From assembly GCA_949361645.1 (NCBI GenBank), contig OX442416.1, forward strand, positions 6,206,362 through 6,270,361: 64,000 nucleotides of DNA, read 5' to 3'. How positions within the stretch are numbered: the stretch's first letter is position 1; each line of letters starts with the position of its first letter. The notes beneath the pieces are model-generated. The model was given only the letters and a program-made list of their open reading frames with translations, was not told where the DNA came from and ran no database searches. The DNA comes from Spongilla lacustris (lineage: Eukaryota; Porifera; Demospongiae; Spongillida; Spongillidae). Made by a program: the position numbers and the translations under genes. Below, piece after piece: positions 14,401 to 23,390 of the stretch.

Positions 14401-15294
14401 GGAGGAGGAGGAGGAGGAGGAGGAGGAGGAGGAGGAGGAGGAGGAGTAGGAGGAGGAGGAGGAGGAGGAGGAGGAGGAGTTGGGAAGAGGATCATGAAGC
14501 TAGTGGAAAGATTTATACCCCTCTTATGATGTGACTTCATCCTATCTTCTAATTAACGCCCATTGTATATTGCACATACTTTAGGTGCTCTGTACCAACT
14601 TCAAACAGCAAAAAACATGTGAACAGCTTGCTGTATGCCTAACCCCACCCGTATCACAGGAAAAAGTCCATCCTGGATTTTTTTTGACTGGTTTTTAACT
14701 ACATGTACAACCCATCTTAATAGCGTAGAAATCATCATGGGATTGTGCGTCCAGAGTGGGAATATGCATGGTTCTACCCTGGTTCTGTCGAACAAAACCC
14801 ATGTCGAGGCAATAATTATATTCATCCTTCAACATGGATTTTGTTCGACAGAACCAGGGTAGAACCATGCATATTCCCACTCTGGACGCACAATCTCAAG
14901 ATGGTTTTTAAGCTATTAGAATGGGGTTATGTCAAAAACCAGCCTAAAAAAATCCAGGCTGGACGTTTATAACTTTTTCCTGTGTATCCCGCCTTCCCCT
15001 TCTTACCCTGGTAGGACAATGGAAGCTTCAGATTTGCACTGGCCATGTCTGTCGTATATGTTCACCACATTGCCCACCCTAAGGAGCCAGGAGAGTATCG
15101 AAAGTTCGGCATGAAATTCCTTAAAATGCGGTCGTGCAGTTTACAACATGACTTAAACGGAGCACCTACCCTGTGATCGCGAGGTAATTACCGACAGACT
15201 TTTGCCAGCAGAACTTTACGTCGGGCGATGAGGTCTGCACTTGAAAAACGCACTGCAAACATATTTGTTGGTGAGCATTATTTAGAACTTTCAT
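183..15294 (-). CDS. WDR19: WDR19/IFT144, intraflagellar transport complex A subunit (3' end outside window)
   Basis: IFT144 is a core IFT-A protein for retrograde ciliary transport and membrane-protein entry into cilia: two WD40 propellers, then TPR-like helices. Exons, 5' to 3' on the minus strand: 15294-15289, 15252-15170, 15078-15007, 14265-14201, 14071-14011, 13858-13760, 13498-13438, 12886-12815, 12763-12686, 12248-12136, 12043-11962, 11802-11711, 11167-11100, 9713-9651, 9019-8934, 8863-8837, 8534-8426, 8170-8070, 7872-7831, 7666-7550, 7091-7025, 6739-6657, 6554-6474, 6101-6032, 5341-5178, then 280-183. All junctions are GT-AG and phases agree, giving 654 codons through 5178. Diagnostic strings include [62 protein letters not shown] and [13 protein letters not shown]. 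Exon 280-183 ([11 protein letters not shown]) begins the TPR part. A short exon of about 40 nt expected between 5178 and 280 was not found. The ATG at 15294 was chosen because MK plus CVF matches the family N terminus; reading through the 36-nt intron is the alternative. Confidence 0.93.
284..308. repeat. poly(G) run of 25
   Basis: Unbroken G on the plus strand, so polyC immediately before the CTAG acceptor of the WDR19 exon 280-183. Confidence 0.95.
1154..1174. repeat. perfect hairpin, 9-bp arms, 3-nt loop
   Basis: CCCGACCTT GCG AAGGTCGGG. It is GC-rich and lies about 200 bp upstream of the hydrolase start. Confidence 0.85.
1375..3983 (+). CDS. permuted papain-like cysteine hydrolase (YiiX/YaeF, C92-type), nested in a WDR19 intron
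   Basis: Four exons, 1375-2186, 2538-2697, 3065-3125 and 3514-3983, join in phase (2, 0, 1) through GTAAGT, GTAAGT and GTGGGT donors into a 500-residue protein. The C-terminal half carries GDLLLFSS, then GHVGI (His about 321), YVWES (Glu about 338) and [11 protein letters not shown] (Cys about 436). This is the His-Glu-Cys order of circularly permuted NlpC/P60-like amidases such as YiiX. Family members are thiol hydrolases of amide or ester bonds; the substrate here is unknown. The N-terminal 280 residues have a Cys-rich start ([11 protein letters not shown]), an acidic run and a basic stretch, and match nothing I recognise. The start is the ATG at 1375, with A at -3; the open frame upstream to 1339 has only a GTG. 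The last acceptor sits directly behind a 70-bp CA repeat. Exon 1 is GC-rich compared with its surroundings. No signal peptide or membrane segment is apparent. Confidence 0.85.
2906..2943. repeat. perfect palindrome, 18-bp arms, 2-nt loop
   Basis: It lies in the second intron of the hydrolase gene. The arm begins TAGGTCGTCTTGGACTTA and is followed, after GT, by its exact complement. Flanking TTTCATA/TATGAAA partly extends the symmetry. It could be a tiny foldback element or a structured intronic RNA. Confidence 0.9.
3438..3507. repeat. (CA)n microsatellite at hydrolase exon 4 acceptor
   Basis: About 35 CA repeats run directly into AACACAG, the 3' splice site of the last hydrolase exon at 3514. 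Confidence 0.95.
3984..5177. other. non-coding: hydrolase 3' flank and WDR19 intron
   Basis: No exon could be supported on either strand, although the missing WDR19 exon is expected somewhere in 281-5177. AATAAA at 4684-4689 could be the hydrolase polyadenylation signal, giving an approximately 700-nt 3' UTR (weak). TACATG/CATGTA blocks are dense at 4740-5020. Confidence 0.5.
5343..5432. repeat. (GT)n microsatellite at a WDR19 acceptor
   Basis: On the WDR19 sense strand this is (AC)n ending in CACACAG, the acceptor of exon 5341-5178. Confidence 0.93.
7096..7335. repeat. purine-rich minisatellite, about 22-bp unit
   Basis: Tandem GGGAGGAGGGGTGGGAGGTGAT and shorter variants. On the transcript strand it is a C/T-rich tract directly upstream of the acceptor at 7092-7093 (exon 7091-7025). 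Confidence 0.9.
8188..8262. repeat. 17-bp minisatellite GTCACATGGGGAGGAGG
   Basis: Four to five copies in the intron just upstream (transcript sense) of WDR19 exon 8170-8070. Confidence 0.85.
8374..8416. repeat. (AC)n microsatellite at a WDR19 donor
   Basis: In WDR19 sense it is GT-rich and follows the donor GTATGTGTATG of exon 8534-8426. Confidence 0.9.
8541..8670. repeat. GGAGGGAGA polypurine tract; left edge of the 22 kb duplication
   Basis: Irregular GGAGG/GAGAGG repeats directly upstream (in sense) of the WDR19 acceptor at 8535-8536. The same tract recurs at about 30575-30754 and 52845-53002, marking the ends of the duplicated units. Confidence 0.9.
9716..9973. repeat. GTTAGGTGTGAGGGGGA-type minisatellite
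   Basis: Units of about 17-19 bp in the WDR19 intron before exon 9713-9651. The array is split by the element at 9976-10990 and resumes at 10993-11063. Confidence 0.9.
9976..10990. mobile_element. mariner/Tc1-like non-autonomous element with TA target duplication
   Basis: Terminal inverted repeats begin CAGTACCGTCCACGAGAAAG (left) and end in the exact complement. TA lies at 9974-9975 and 10991-10992. It is inserted in a minisatellite in a WDR19 intron. The interior has CG-rich palindromes (CGCGAG/CTCGCG) and no transposase frame. The corresponding part of unit B is deleted. Confidence 0.85.
11530..11705. repeat. 35-bp minisatellite (CATATGTCCATCACCTCCCT...)
   Basis: Five nearly identical 35-bp units just downstream (in sense) of WDR19 exon 11802-11711. 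The duplicate at about 34601-34806 has a variant copy number. Confidence 0.93.
12114..12134. repeat. (CA)n at a WDR19 donor
   Basis: In sense the donor of exon 12248-12136 is the first GT of this repeat. Confidence 0.85.
12251..12412. repeat. (GGGA)n tract at a WDR19 acceptor
   Basis: In sense (TCCC)n runs into CTCTCCCCAG, the acceptor of exon 12248-12136. Confidence 0.93.
13705..13760. repeat. 19-bp minisatellite CCCCTACAGTTGGGACACG
   Basis: About three units abut the donor side of WDR19 exon 13858-13760. Unit B has four to five units at 36715-36805. Confidence 0.85.
14275..14480. repeat. (GGA)n trinucleotide tract at a WDR19 acceptor
   Basis: About 200 bp of GGA with GTA/GAA interruptions. 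In sense (TCC)n leads into CCTCCCACCAG before exon 14265-14201. Poly-Pro and poly-Arg frames across it are artefacts. The unit B counterpart at 37335-37448 is much shorter. Confidence 0.95.
14650..14990. mobile_element. large foldback (palindromic) element in a WDR19 intron
   Basis: Arms of about 165 bp are near-perfect inverted copies around a short centre near 14800-14830. The arms share GGTTCTACCCTGGTTCTGTC and its complement, and outer AAAAATCCAGGCTGGAC-like ends. No coding capacity. Unit B carries the same element at about 37628-38092, with an extra inverted block. Confidence 0.85.
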
Positions 15295-16028
15295 GGTGCG
15301 CCACAGTATTACATGTCAAGACATTCGCAGTACATGGCAGTGCATATCTGATAAAATCTAAATCGCATATTCACCTTCATCTTGTAGGCTTCGGATCATA
15401 TAAACAGCAGCTCAGCCTCTGGTCCGTATTTCCTTGTCGCTATGGAAATAACATTCATGACGTAGCCTACTACACCCCAAGGGCGCGAAAAATAATTAAG
15501 GTGAAATCCTATATTTAAAATTAATAATGTATTAAATACATCACCGATAAAGCTTCACATTTACTGTACCGACAAATTTGCAAATCCAATAAACTCAGCA
15601 CTTATATTTTTCGAAGTGTGCTTTTTTTATGATTCACATGCATGCACGTCGCATGCAGCTAGCGCGACGAAGGGCCGGCTATGCCTGCGGGATATATATC
15701 TGCACAAGCCACAATCCACAAGCCTGCGCGATATACATAGCCTAGCTATAGTTAGCCTGGATTGTGACGTGACGTAGGCGCGTGCAGAACAAAAACACCA
15801 AAAAAAACAGACCAATCAAGGGGGCTTGTCCAAACACTAATTTTTTTAAAGGTTTTATCGTCCTCAAATTTTGTTTTTATAATACGGAACATCTACTTAG
15901 CTGCAGTGTTAACTCCCCCTAAAGGAACGGGAATAAATTATTGATCTGACTAAAGTGAGAACGGCAAATGAATAAATGGATACGATAATGATATTTAAAA
16001 AAGTACTGGACTGATACATCAGGGTTAC
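15295..16028. promoter_or_regulatory. 5' flank of WDR19 (likely promoter region), no gene seen
   Basis: No supportable ORF. It lies directly upstream of the WDR19 ATG, so the promoter should be within it. It contains CG-rich stretches and A/T runs but no motif I can name. The counterpart is 39279-40017. Confidence 0.4.
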
Positions 16029-16033
16029 ACTAT

Positions 16034-16743
16034 CAGCGGCGGATCCAGGATTTCCGGAAGGGGGTGTCTAATAACTATATTCACAAGCGGGGGCAGGTAC
16101 TGGAGGGGGCGTGCCCCTCCCGTAACAGCTAGGGGGTCTGGGGGAGCGCTGTAAGCTCCCCCAGTGGGGCCTGGGGCGAAGCCCCAGCCGCTTTATTCAC
16201 TTTTGCGTTCATTTAGCATGAAAAAAAGCATACTTTCAAAGTGTATTCAATATTGATAGCTAGCAAGCGCAATATTCGAATTGATTAATACAGAAGCCTG
16301 CGTGAGTCAATGTGGATAAGGCCAGGATAGGGAATAGAAAACTCTACGCAGAGCCATTGTGACCGTATTCTGGTCTAAACGACACACACGTTTTACCTTT
16401 ATTAGTATTATATTTAGCCCTACCTGTTTCCTGAGGTAAACTATCTTCTTTTGATCGCTTACTTCTTGCCGGCTCGCACCATTCCATCGCGCAGCAACAA
16501 TACTATTTAAGCACGCTTGGAGGGCCTTGGCTTTAGACCCCCCCCCCCCCCCCCACACACACACTCACACACACTTTGGGTCGAATGCTAACTCGCTAAT
16601 CAGTTCACTTGCGTTCGCTAAACGCTTCGTTTTTTAACTCGTCAATCATGTAATTAATTATTCATACGTTAATTTATTCATAACTGGTCGGGCCGAGGGG
16701 GGGGTCTTTAGACCCCTTAGACCCCCCCCTGGATCCGCCACTG
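16034..16743. mobile_element. MITE with CAGYGGCGGATCCAGG terminal repeats
   Basis: It begins CAGCGGCGGATCCAGGA and ends CCTGGATCCGCCACTG, flanked by ACTAT at 16029-16033 and 16744-16748. Unit B (about 40008-40018) has the unoccupied site. The interior has a GC-rich palindrome at about 16080-16190 (CTGGGGCGAAGCCCCAG) whose relatives recur at 27670-27790, 31590-31720 and 47890-48010. There is a C run at 16540-16553. Confidence 0.88.
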
Positions 16744-16754
16744 ACTATATAAAT

Positions 16755-16960
16755 TACACGCTTGGTGCCCAATACAGAGGCAGCATTGGCATGCTGTAGT
16801 CTCTGGAGAAGGGACTGGTGATCATGTGTCATGCTCTGCTGACACCTGCTGATATCTGTGAGCAAACTGAGAGCATCAGGGCCAAAGGCACCTGAGGTCT
16901 CAATGGCAATTGGGACGATTTAGTCAGCAGAGCATATTTCTCCTTCTTCCTGACTTCAGC
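16755..16960 (-). pseudogene. retroelement-type C-terminal coding relic (unit A)
   Basis: In minus-strand translation the segment reads IAIETSGAFGPDALSLLTDI, then LLQRLQHANAASVLGT. This resembles the end of invertebrate non-LTR-type polyproteins (motif FVPIAVETSGxFGP...NAAxVLGT). A 9-10 base loss relative to unit B breaks the frame before IAIE. Identification is from motif memory only. Confidence 0.5.
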
Positions 16961-17197
16961 AGCTGCATGTGGCTACAGCTCTAACTTCCCTTGTGATGTA
17001 TGAAGCTGCGAAGTAAAATCCCAAACAATATGTATGAAGCTGCAAAGTAAAGTCCCAAACAAGACAGACACTTCACAGGACAGCCGTCATTCCCATCCCA
17101 GATGTCCCACCATCGCACAATTTGTCTTGTTACCAATAACATGTCCTTACATGGCTTCTCCCGTTGCCCCGCCCATGCATGCCCCTCCCCCAAAGTA

Positions 17198-17510
17198 TTG
17201 ATACACTCTATAGTGAGCCACTTGTAGTGAACAATTGCACCAATAACATGGAGGATTGTGTCAGGCAGTTTGCTGCGGGGATTGCTAAGGGAAGGAGACA
17301 CAAGGGATCAACCATTGTGGTGCTGATCATGATCATGAGTCATAGAATACATTACTTTATTGATCCACTCTATAGTGAGCCACTGGTAGTGAACAATTGC
17401 ACCAATGACATGGAGGATCGATGCTGGCAGTTTGCTGCCAGGATTGCATGCTAAGAGAAGGAGACACAAGGGATGGTGCAGATCATGAGGCATAGAATAC
17501 ATGTACATTA
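17198..17510. repeat. local tandem duplication of about 157 bp, unit A only
   Basis: The segment with CTATAGTGAGCCACT..AACAATTGCACCAAT appears twice in direct orientation (about 17198-17354 and 17355-17510). Unit B has one copy (about 40470-40620). Confidence 0.85.
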
Positions 17511-18555
17511 CTTTGTGGCTGTGTTAAGTTGGTTTCGATAGCTCCCTATTATTGGGATAGCAGCCTTATAGTGCATCATGTATTCTTATTGTCTAATTTA
17601 ACTGTTATTAACACAAATAACATCAGTGAACTAGTCAAATTTAACCCATCAGTTGCATGCATGTGTATATATATGATTGCCTTAATTAACATTTCAGATG
17701 GTGTGTGGCTTGTTATACCAGGAACAGCCTTTATCCACATGTAATATATACACATAGGGGTCGAAGCAGTACTTCTACCACTATGGAAGTAATGATTACA
17801 ATGTGGTGTGTATGCTTTGCTGTAACTACCATCAGTCTGGAGGTCCAGCAGCTTCCTGGTGTACCCTATCCCTGCACTGGATGGTGGGAAGGAGATCTTA
17901 CTAAATGTATACGGTTTAAGGAAGTTAAACCAAGCAATTAACCGACGAGCCCAACAGCACACACACATGTGAGCATCACCCTAGCTATACTACATTGCGC
18001 CTGTGCGAACCAGTGTTCACCACGTCGCCAGTAGTGCAGACAGATTTCTCTCTTTTTTTTGTTTGTTCCTCCATTATCCACTGCAGATGATGTGATACTC
18101 TGGGCAGGAATCTGGCACCGTACGACTGAGGGGTGCCATCTCACCACACCTCCAAACATGGTGCTATGAGGCTAATCACATGACCCAAGGAACGGCCAAT
18201 GGTAGACCTTAACTCACGAATGGCACACATCGACAACTCGAGCGTTAGAAGGTTATCATCCTATAAGTAATGCCTTCCACAGAATATAAAAATACATGAG
18301 TGCTCACTTATGGATACGTATAGGAGAGCCTAGGTTTTAAGCCTATAGTATGTTCACCTTCCTACTGCTTCTTCTAAATCATAATCATGTCTCATGTCCA
18401 TACCACAGGTTTAGTTCTGTCAGTTATACTGGGTGCATGCATGTGATGGGACTTTCCCTTTGTTCATCCCAGGGCACCCAGATTCCTAACTGAAGTAAAC
18501 CAAAACACATTTCATAATTCTTCTAAAACAAAAAAAAACACAATTAATATTATGG
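17511..18555. other. no supportable gene; 3' flank of the zinc-finger gene
   Basis: Short frames only. A minus-strand frame around 17990-18160 has a Cys/His-rich piece (ICLHYWRRGEHW) but no convincing domain. Unit B has the matching stretch 40620-41733. Confidence 0.5.
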
Positions 18556-19659
18556 TTATATACTACATGACTTAAGATGATAATCCAAACTGGTCTTGTA
18601 CAGGTAAGATTTGGTACATCCACTGTGGCTGCATCTCAGCGTCTCACCAGTATGAATCCTGCAGTGGGCCTTCAATGCCTTTGAGCTTGCAAATAATCTA
18701 TGACAGAAACATTTGTAAATCTTCTCTCTAGTATGAGTGAGCATGTGTTTTTTCACAGTTGACTGCTGTGAAAATGCCTTTCCACATTGTTCACACTGAT
18801 GTGGCCTCTCTCCAGTATGAGTGATCATGTGTGTTTTCAGATTTGACTGCCGGGAAAATGCTTTTCCACATTGTTCACACTGATGTGGCCTCTTTCCAGT
18901 ATGAGTGAGCATGTGTCTTTTCAGATTTGACTGCCGTAAAAATGTATTTCCACATTGCTCACACTGATTTAGCTTCTCTCCAGTATGAGTGAGCATGTGT
19001 GTTTTCAGATTTGACTGGTGTGAAAATGCCTTTCCACATTGTTCACAATGATGTGGCCTCTCTCCAGTATGAGTGAGCATGTGTGTTTTCAGAGTTGACT
19101 GCTGTGAAAATGCCATTCCACACTGCTCACACTGATGTGGCCTCTCTCCAGTATGAGTGAACATGTGTGTTTGCAGATGTGACTGCTGTGAAAATGCCAT
19201 TCCACACTGCTCACACTGATGTGGCCTCTCTCCAGTATGAGTGAACATGTGTGTTTTCAGATTTGACTGTAGTGAAAATGCCTTTCCACATTGTTTACAC
19301 TGATGTGGCCTCTCTCCAGTATGAGTGAGCATGTGTGTTTTCAGATTTGACTGTAGTGAAAATGCCTTTCCACATTGTTTACACTGATGTGGCCTCTCCC
19401 TTGTATGAGTGAGCATGTGTCTTTTCAGAGTTGACTGCTGTGAAAATGCCTTTCCACACAGCTCACACTGATGTGGCCTCTCTCTAGTATGAGTGAACAT
19501 GTGTGTTTTCAGAGTTGACTGCTGTGAAAATGCCTTTCCACACTGCTCACACTGATGTGGCCTCTCTCCAGTATGAGTAAGCATGTGTGTTTGCAGATAT
19601 GGCTGCCGTGAAAATGCCTTCCCACATTGTACACATTTATGTAGTCGTCCAGAATCCAT
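18556..19659 (-). CDS. C2H2 zinc-finger protein, 13 fingers (unit A)
   Basis: From the ATG at 19659 (MDSGRLHKCVQCGKAF) the frame gives 367 residues, almost entirely tandem fingers. Eleven are canonical HQCEQCGKAFSQQS-type fingers joined by THTGERP/THTRERP linkers. A twelfth is shortened (YKCFCHRLF..HCRIH), and the last is atypical (CSHSGC...H..SC). Such proteins are sequence-specific nuclear DNA-binding regulators; no effector domain is visible. The open frame continues 13 codons upstream, but CTGCAG/GTAAAA lies just before the ATG, so an upstream exon is possible. Further upstream is a transposon-like end (19706). The paralogue at 41734-42837 has the same length, and the two differ mostly at presumed base-contact positions of the finger helices. 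Confidence 0.85.
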   Translation of the reverse strand: MDSGRLHKCVQCGKAFSRQPYLQTHMLTHTGERPHQCEQCGKAFSQQSTLKTHMFTHTRERPHQCELCGKAFSQQSTLKRHMLTHTRERPHQCKQCGKAFSLQSNLKTHMLTHTGERPHQCKQCGKAFSLQSNLKTHMFTHTGERPHQCEQCGMAFSQQSHLQTHMFTHTGERPHQCEQCGMAFSQQSTLKTHMLTHTGERPHHCEQCGKAFSHQSNLKTHMLTHTGEKLNQCEQCGNTFLRQSNLKRHMLTHTGKRPHQCEQCGKAFSRQSNLKTHMITHTGERPHQCEQCGKAFSQQSTVKKHMLTHTREKIYKCFCHRLFASSKALKAHCRIHTGETLRCSHSGCTKSYLYKTSLDYHLKSCSI

Positions 19660-19705
19660 TTTTACCTGCAGAGTGAGGCAGGACACCTGATATAGCACAT
19701 ACAGT

Positions 19706-19893
19706 ACACACCACGAAAAAAGTCACATTTCGTTTTGTGCTACGATCGCACTACAACATATGGCTTCCAGTCTCAGCATCGTATGGATTTGCTGCCTAGT
19801 TTATATAATAAGCACGCAAAGTGCTACTTTTATAATCTTCGTTTCATATAAACAGCGTTTTTTTTTCACAATGGGGCAGTTACATATTTAATT
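19706..19893. mobile_element. partial TA-type MITE upstream of zinc-finger gene A
   Basis: It starts CAGTACACACCACGAAAAAA and follows the left half of the intact element at 44109-44751 (including GGCTTCCAGTCTCAGCATCG) for about 190 bp, then diverges. Its equivalent lies upstream of the unit B gene (about 42884-43040), so it predates the duplication. The 5' frame extension of the zinc-finger ORFs reads into it. Confidence 0.75.
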
Positions 19894-20054
19894 AACCTCC
19901 TATAATAAGTTAGACTGGTGTATCGTGATTATGTGAAGATTCACATCTAGTTTTACGCTTACAACGGATATAAGGCACCTACGATTGCCAAGTTTAACAG
20001 AGGGTATATCGTGCACACATGAAAGTGTTCATATATATATATTCCTGTTGCATT

Positions 20055-20620
20055 ACAAGGCTACAAAATCTGTACGTCGGAAAGTTGGATTGAACACAAC
20101 AGCGAAAGTTACAGCAGAAATGAAACAGCTGGTAGAAGAGCCGATGCGAAGAGACGATGAAACCTCAGCGTATCAGTTGCATCAACTTTTGGTATCACGT
20201 GGTTACAATATCAGTGTTCACTCAATATACTCGGCTGTAGAACCTCTCTTGGTTGGACGTTTAGAGGAAGTGCATATTGTCATCTGATTTGTGACATAAA
20301 CAAACAGAAGCGTGTGGACTGGGCGAGAGCGCATTTGTATGGCCGACTGATGAGTGCAGCGTTCAATTAGAGAGTCACCAGAGATAATGTGGTCTGTTTT
20401 GGTAATCCTAATTGCTGTGGTTTGACTTTCAAACTGTTTAATTACTAATGGAACCAGTTTAATAACCGTAGGTAAGTTTCGCATGGTTCAGAAATGCCAT
20501 CATCAACTATGGTTTTATACCAGTATGCTTCGAAAAATTCATCACTGTGGTACAGTTATGTTGACATGTATTTTGCACTGTATTGTATAGCAAAATGCAC
20601 AATTAACTTAACGAACGTTG
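20055..20620 (+). pseudogene. Tc1/mariner transposase relic (unit A)
   Basis: The N-terminal helix-turn-helix region of a Tc1-like transposase is recognisable: KVTAEMKQLVEEPM, DDETSAYQLHQLLVSRGY, then in a shifted frame GCRTSLGWTFRGSAYCHLI and TDECSVQLESH (the first catalytic-Asp region). A 2-base insertion in ATATACTC near 20230 breaks the frame compared with unit B. The rest of the DDE domain is absent. Dead element. Confidence 0.85.
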
Positions 20621-21449
20621 CTTATATGCGACACAATTATTACGTACGGTCACCGCGGACATCGCTTATAAGCGACAAAAAAACATGTTGATAGTTACAC
20701 AAGTGTAACTTTTCGCCCATCGTACACATAAAGACCAAACCTTAGACATAGCTAGTAGACAGGCATGCGAACAAGAATCAACATAGTTTGAGCAACGTTA
20801 CGCTTACAAATATACATTTCTACAACGCCCATACGGTAGAATATTTGGGTGTGTCCGAGCATCATGTGAGGACAGCTGATACGGTCGTATCGAGTGGTAT
20901 ATTGATGTCTTGAAACGTTATAAAGATGACTCAGGGTCAAGAAAACATGTTCTGAGTTAGTAGTGTTCAGCTTTACTAAAGAAAGAAAACGGCAGGAGTT
21001 CAAAGTACACTCCTTCATAAATAATGTTGGGACAATACAATGTACGGCGCTCGTACGTACGCTTGCACTGTTCTGCTTGTTTTCATGCACAAATCGTATA
21101 TAAAATACATGCCTTCATCCTTAAATACTTGTCTAACAGTCCAGCGACGATAGTAGTTGGATTTCAAGTTCATAGTGTCTATGGCAACGGCAGCGTCTCT
21201 GTAGTTAACCGACTCATTTGCTCACGGTAGGTTACGAATACCTTACCAGTGTGCTACAAACAATCAGCTCATACCAGCGTGTAGAGAAATCACTTCTCTA
21301 ACTGAATTTCAAAAGTTGCACTAAGAAGACTCGTTCGGTTCAAAATGTTACTTGGTGCTAATGACACTGTATCTAAAAATAGCAAATATCAATAATTAAA
21401 TTCCGCGGTTACGTAACTATAATTGATAATTAAATTAGCTGGTAAACCG
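20612..21449. mobile_element. TTAA-flanked insertion, 838 bp (unit A only)
   Basis: Flanked by TTAA at 20608-20611 and 21450-21453. Unit B reads straight through with a single TTAA near 43770. Terminal symmetry is weak (CGAACG.. / ..AACCG), but both ends share AATTATNNNTACGT and ACCGCGGA. Its left 400 bp is an inverted relative of 22255-22571, which ends ..GCCG-TTAA. TTAA duplication is the piggyBac hallmark; no transposase is present. Confidence 0.7.
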
Positions 21450-21453
21450 TTAA

Positions 21454-22823
21454 ATGAGTGCACATTATGGCAGCTTAATTGGATCACCGTCACAAAAAAT
21501 TAATACCGCATGTTTCGCAATACATGCATGGTCAGAAAATGCACGTACATGTACATGTGAAGAAAGGTAGTGCCAAATTTGTAACTGAGCATAGTCCGAG
21601 GTTACTAGGCAGTAGAAATTTGGTGAGCTTTTTTCATATATACATCATAAAGGACCTTTGAAAGTAATGCTACTCAGGCTACTGACAAATGACACGAGGT
21701 ATATATCCTACGTGGCACGACACTTATTATTTAAAAAAAAACCTTGTTAGACATTGGGCGACATGACATGAGGTACACATGTATATATATATGACACATT
21801 GAGTATTATAACAGTCGTTTGTGAATAGGCCGGAAAAGCTAAGGTATCGAGGTTCCCCACTGGGTTCAAGCTACAAGCTGGTTCAAGTAGCTGGCCGGTG
21901 ACAACGATAAAAGAACTGATCACATTGCACATAGCCATGAGGCATAACAGATGCAGGCATGATTTCTAAATGTTTGGTCCATGGTCCACAGTCCAGCACG
22001 GAGAAGTCCCTATCAACATGCCTTGCAAGACAACTATAACTGACTTCAATGCACATATGCATAGAAAAAATTTCTTTTGTGCTATGTGCGATACATAATC
22101 TCGCTCTATGAATTTCATATCAACTATGTCATAATGAAAATAAACGATGATGCAAAATCTTCAAACTTTTATCGTGCATGGATGTATGACGATACTTCAT
22201 TATTACGATAGTACAGTAGCGGTCATAAATATGTTTATGTAATATTTACATATTATAAGAACTCACTTGATATACAGCTGTACCAGCTGTCCTCACATGA
22301 TGCTCAGACGCACCCAAATATTCTACGATTTGGGCATTATAGAAACGTATATTTGTGACCATAATATTGCTCAAACTGTATTGATACCATGTATGTGTTT
22401 GCATATCTGTCTACTATAGCTATATCTAAAGTTTGGTCTTCATGCGTACGATGTACGAAAAGTTACATTTGTATACGTTCCAACATGTTGTTTTGTCGCT
22501 GATATGTGACGTCTGCGGTTACCGTAGGTAATAATTGTGTTTCGTTTATAAGCGACGGTTCGCCGTTAAGCTTACTGAATCCATGGAAACGTTTAAAATG
22601 GTGTATTTTATGAATGGACATAGAATGGGTGTTGGATGTATCATATCCCATAGAAACCGATTTCCGTAAAAAATCAATACAGTACAAAATTATCAAATAA
22701 ATAGATTTTTTAACTTGAAAAATTGAAAAAAGTGATAAAATCAAGGAAAATTTTAGCTTCAACATTGCAGATAAAAAAGCTCTTAATTAGTGTTTGGACC
22801 ACAAACATGTGTTTGGCGACATA
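21454..22823. other. no gene seen; contains an end of a TTAA-type element
   Basis: AT-rich with no supportable ORF. 22255-22571 is the inverted relative of the left part of the 20612 element, ending GCGACGGTTCGCCG then TTAA. Unit B counterpart: about 43775-45764. Confidence 0.5.
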
Positions 22824-23084
22824 CAGTGCCGTCCGCCCACAAGTTCACACTCGCTTGCGGTCAACTCGCGAGTGACATGCAATCAGTCGCACTCGATCCG
22901 TGTACTGTGGGGTGGAATACATCAAATCAAATGTCAATTTTGTAATCAGTATAGCGAAGCGCTTCTTGGCTTCACTGTACTGTATTGACAATTTGCATTC
23001 TACTTACGTAGCAAGATGACGCGAAGCATTAGTTTGTGACAAATAAAAATTAATTTGTCGTTAAGTGGTTAAAATTAGCCCCAC

Positions 23085-23390
23085 TTACACCACTACACAC
23101 TCCCTCCATCCCATATTCCCTCCATTTCACCACTACAAACACTACTCCATCTCACCACTACACTCTATCTCAGCACACTCACTACACACACACTCCCAAG
23201 GTCCATCTCACCACTACACACAATCCTTACATCTCAACACACTCCCTCCATCTCACCACTACACACACTCCCTCCATCTCAGCACACTCACTACACACAC
23301 TCCAGAGGTCCATCTCACCACTGCACACAATCCTTACATCTCTACACACTCCCTCCATCTCACCACTACACACACTCTCTCCATCTTCTT
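23085..23390. repeat. CACTCCCTCCATCTCACCAC minisatellite
   Basis: Irregular units of about 27 bp built from CTCCATCTCACCACTACACACA. Expanded in unit B (46015-46545). Confidence 0.88.

Noticed and set aside
14193..14540. Long poly-Pro / poly-Arg / poly-Gly open frames over the GGA tract
   Set aside because: They are translations of a trinucleotide repeat in an intron. Only the WDR19 exon 14265-14201 at its edge is supported.
17938..18159. Possible CCCH zinc finger in a minus-strand frame
   Set aside because: Cys/His spacing does not fit CX7-9CX4-6CX3H and the frame is short and unsupported.
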